The notes below the pieces were generated by a model. It ran no database searches and had not been told where the DNA came from. It was given only the letters and a program-made list of their open reading frames with translations. Source: Volvox africanus (taxonomy: Eukaryota; Chlorophyta; Chlorophyceae; Chlamydomonadales; Volvocaceae). From it: 64,000 nt of DNA. A program made the translations under genes and the position numbers. The DNA lies in assembly GCA_030268105.1 (NCBI GenBank), contig BSDZ01000011.1:496001-560000 (forward strand), given 5' to 3'. Within the stretch, counting starts at the first letter, position 1; each line of letters begins with the position of its first letter. Of the stretch, positions 63,718 through 64,000 are shown piece by piece.

Positions 63718-64000
63718 CTCATGCAAGGCGCCCGTTCCGAAATGAGCAGAGGAATGGGGTGGAATGAGGGAGTGAAACGGCAGGAGGTTACGACAAGGTT
63801 TAGCGCAGGGAGAGAGAATGGCTGGGAAGAGCGGGGTTACTTCTAGCGGTAACAGATTTAGGCTTTCAGGTGGCTCTCCATCAGCGGCATCTGACTGATC
63901 CGTGGTACTTTTCCATTTTGTTATACTGGTTTCCCTTGTTTAACTTTCCCGCGGATACCCATGTGACCCACACCGCCGTTTCGTTGCAAGCAGCAATGCT
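63718..64000. other. Probable intron at the 5' side of the channel gene
   Basis: On the minus strand this is pyrimidine-rich (CCTCATTCCACCCCATTCC) and ends in the proposed acceptor ATGAG at 63718-63722. The frame stays open a little further upstream, so the exon could start earlier. No other gene seen. Confidence 0.4.

Noticed and set aside
62455..63745. Plus-strand frames of about 300 codons at 62455 and 62849
   Set aside because: Antisense to the channel exon 63717-62615, whose frame joins in phase with nine further exons including an unmistakable TRP core.
1..64000. CRISPR arrays, bacterial operons, ribosome-binding sites, rRNA genes
   Set aside because: None seen; spliced genes and TGTAA signals show eukaryotic nuclear DNA.

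Overview
The window is nuclear DNA of a green alga, most likely a chlamydomonadalean (volvocine-type) species. Almost every gene is split by short GT-AG introns. Candidate TGTAA polyadenylation signals, typical of chlorophytes, follow several stop codons. Coding exons are GC-rich and alanine/glycine/serine-rich, while intergenic DNA is AT-richer. The protein content fits too: an octotricopeptide-repeat (OPR) protein, a RAP-domain protein, GDP-L-galactose phosphorylase and a TRP-type channel. Gene models below were built by hand by matching splice sites and reading phase between open frames; exon coordinates are in each entry.

Layout: 0.25-1.9 kb, a poorly supported partial gene (+). 3.2-8.8 kb, a seven-exon RAP-domain protein (+). 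10.6-14.9 kb, a four-exon OPR protein (-), convergent with the RAP gene. 17.4-19.6 kb, a disordered protein of unknown function (-). 19.7-24.6 kb, gene-poor DNA with hairpins, direct repeats and small unidentified open frames. 24.6-27.4 kb, GDP-L-galactose phosphorylase (VTC2-type) with a candidate upstream ORF that ends at the main start codon. 30.4-35.5 kb, a ten-exon SAM-dependent methyltransferase with a twin-arginine thylakoid-lumen type targeting region and two 20-nt microexons. 35.5-41.1 kb, repeats and a gag-like retroelement fragment. 41.1-43.1 kb, a ubiquitin-like plus telobox-type Myb protein, candidate telomeric DNA-binding factor. 44.9-50.6 kb, a 1,591-residue low-complexity protein that may be the continuation of the Myb gene. 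52.9-53.1 kb, a SERF-family small protein. 54.5-63.7 kb, a ten-exon TRP-family cation channel (-) whose 5' end lies beyond the window.

The genes do not form one pathway. Three may serve the chloroplast: the RAP and OPR proteins in organellar RNA control, and the methyltransferase in the lumen. VTC2 makes the committed step of ascorbate synthesis. The most interesting points are the VTC2 upstream ORF, the predicted lumenal methyltransferase, the Ubl-Myb gene with its possible fusion to the downstream giant exon, and a perfect 21-unit GGGGAA array in a channel intron.
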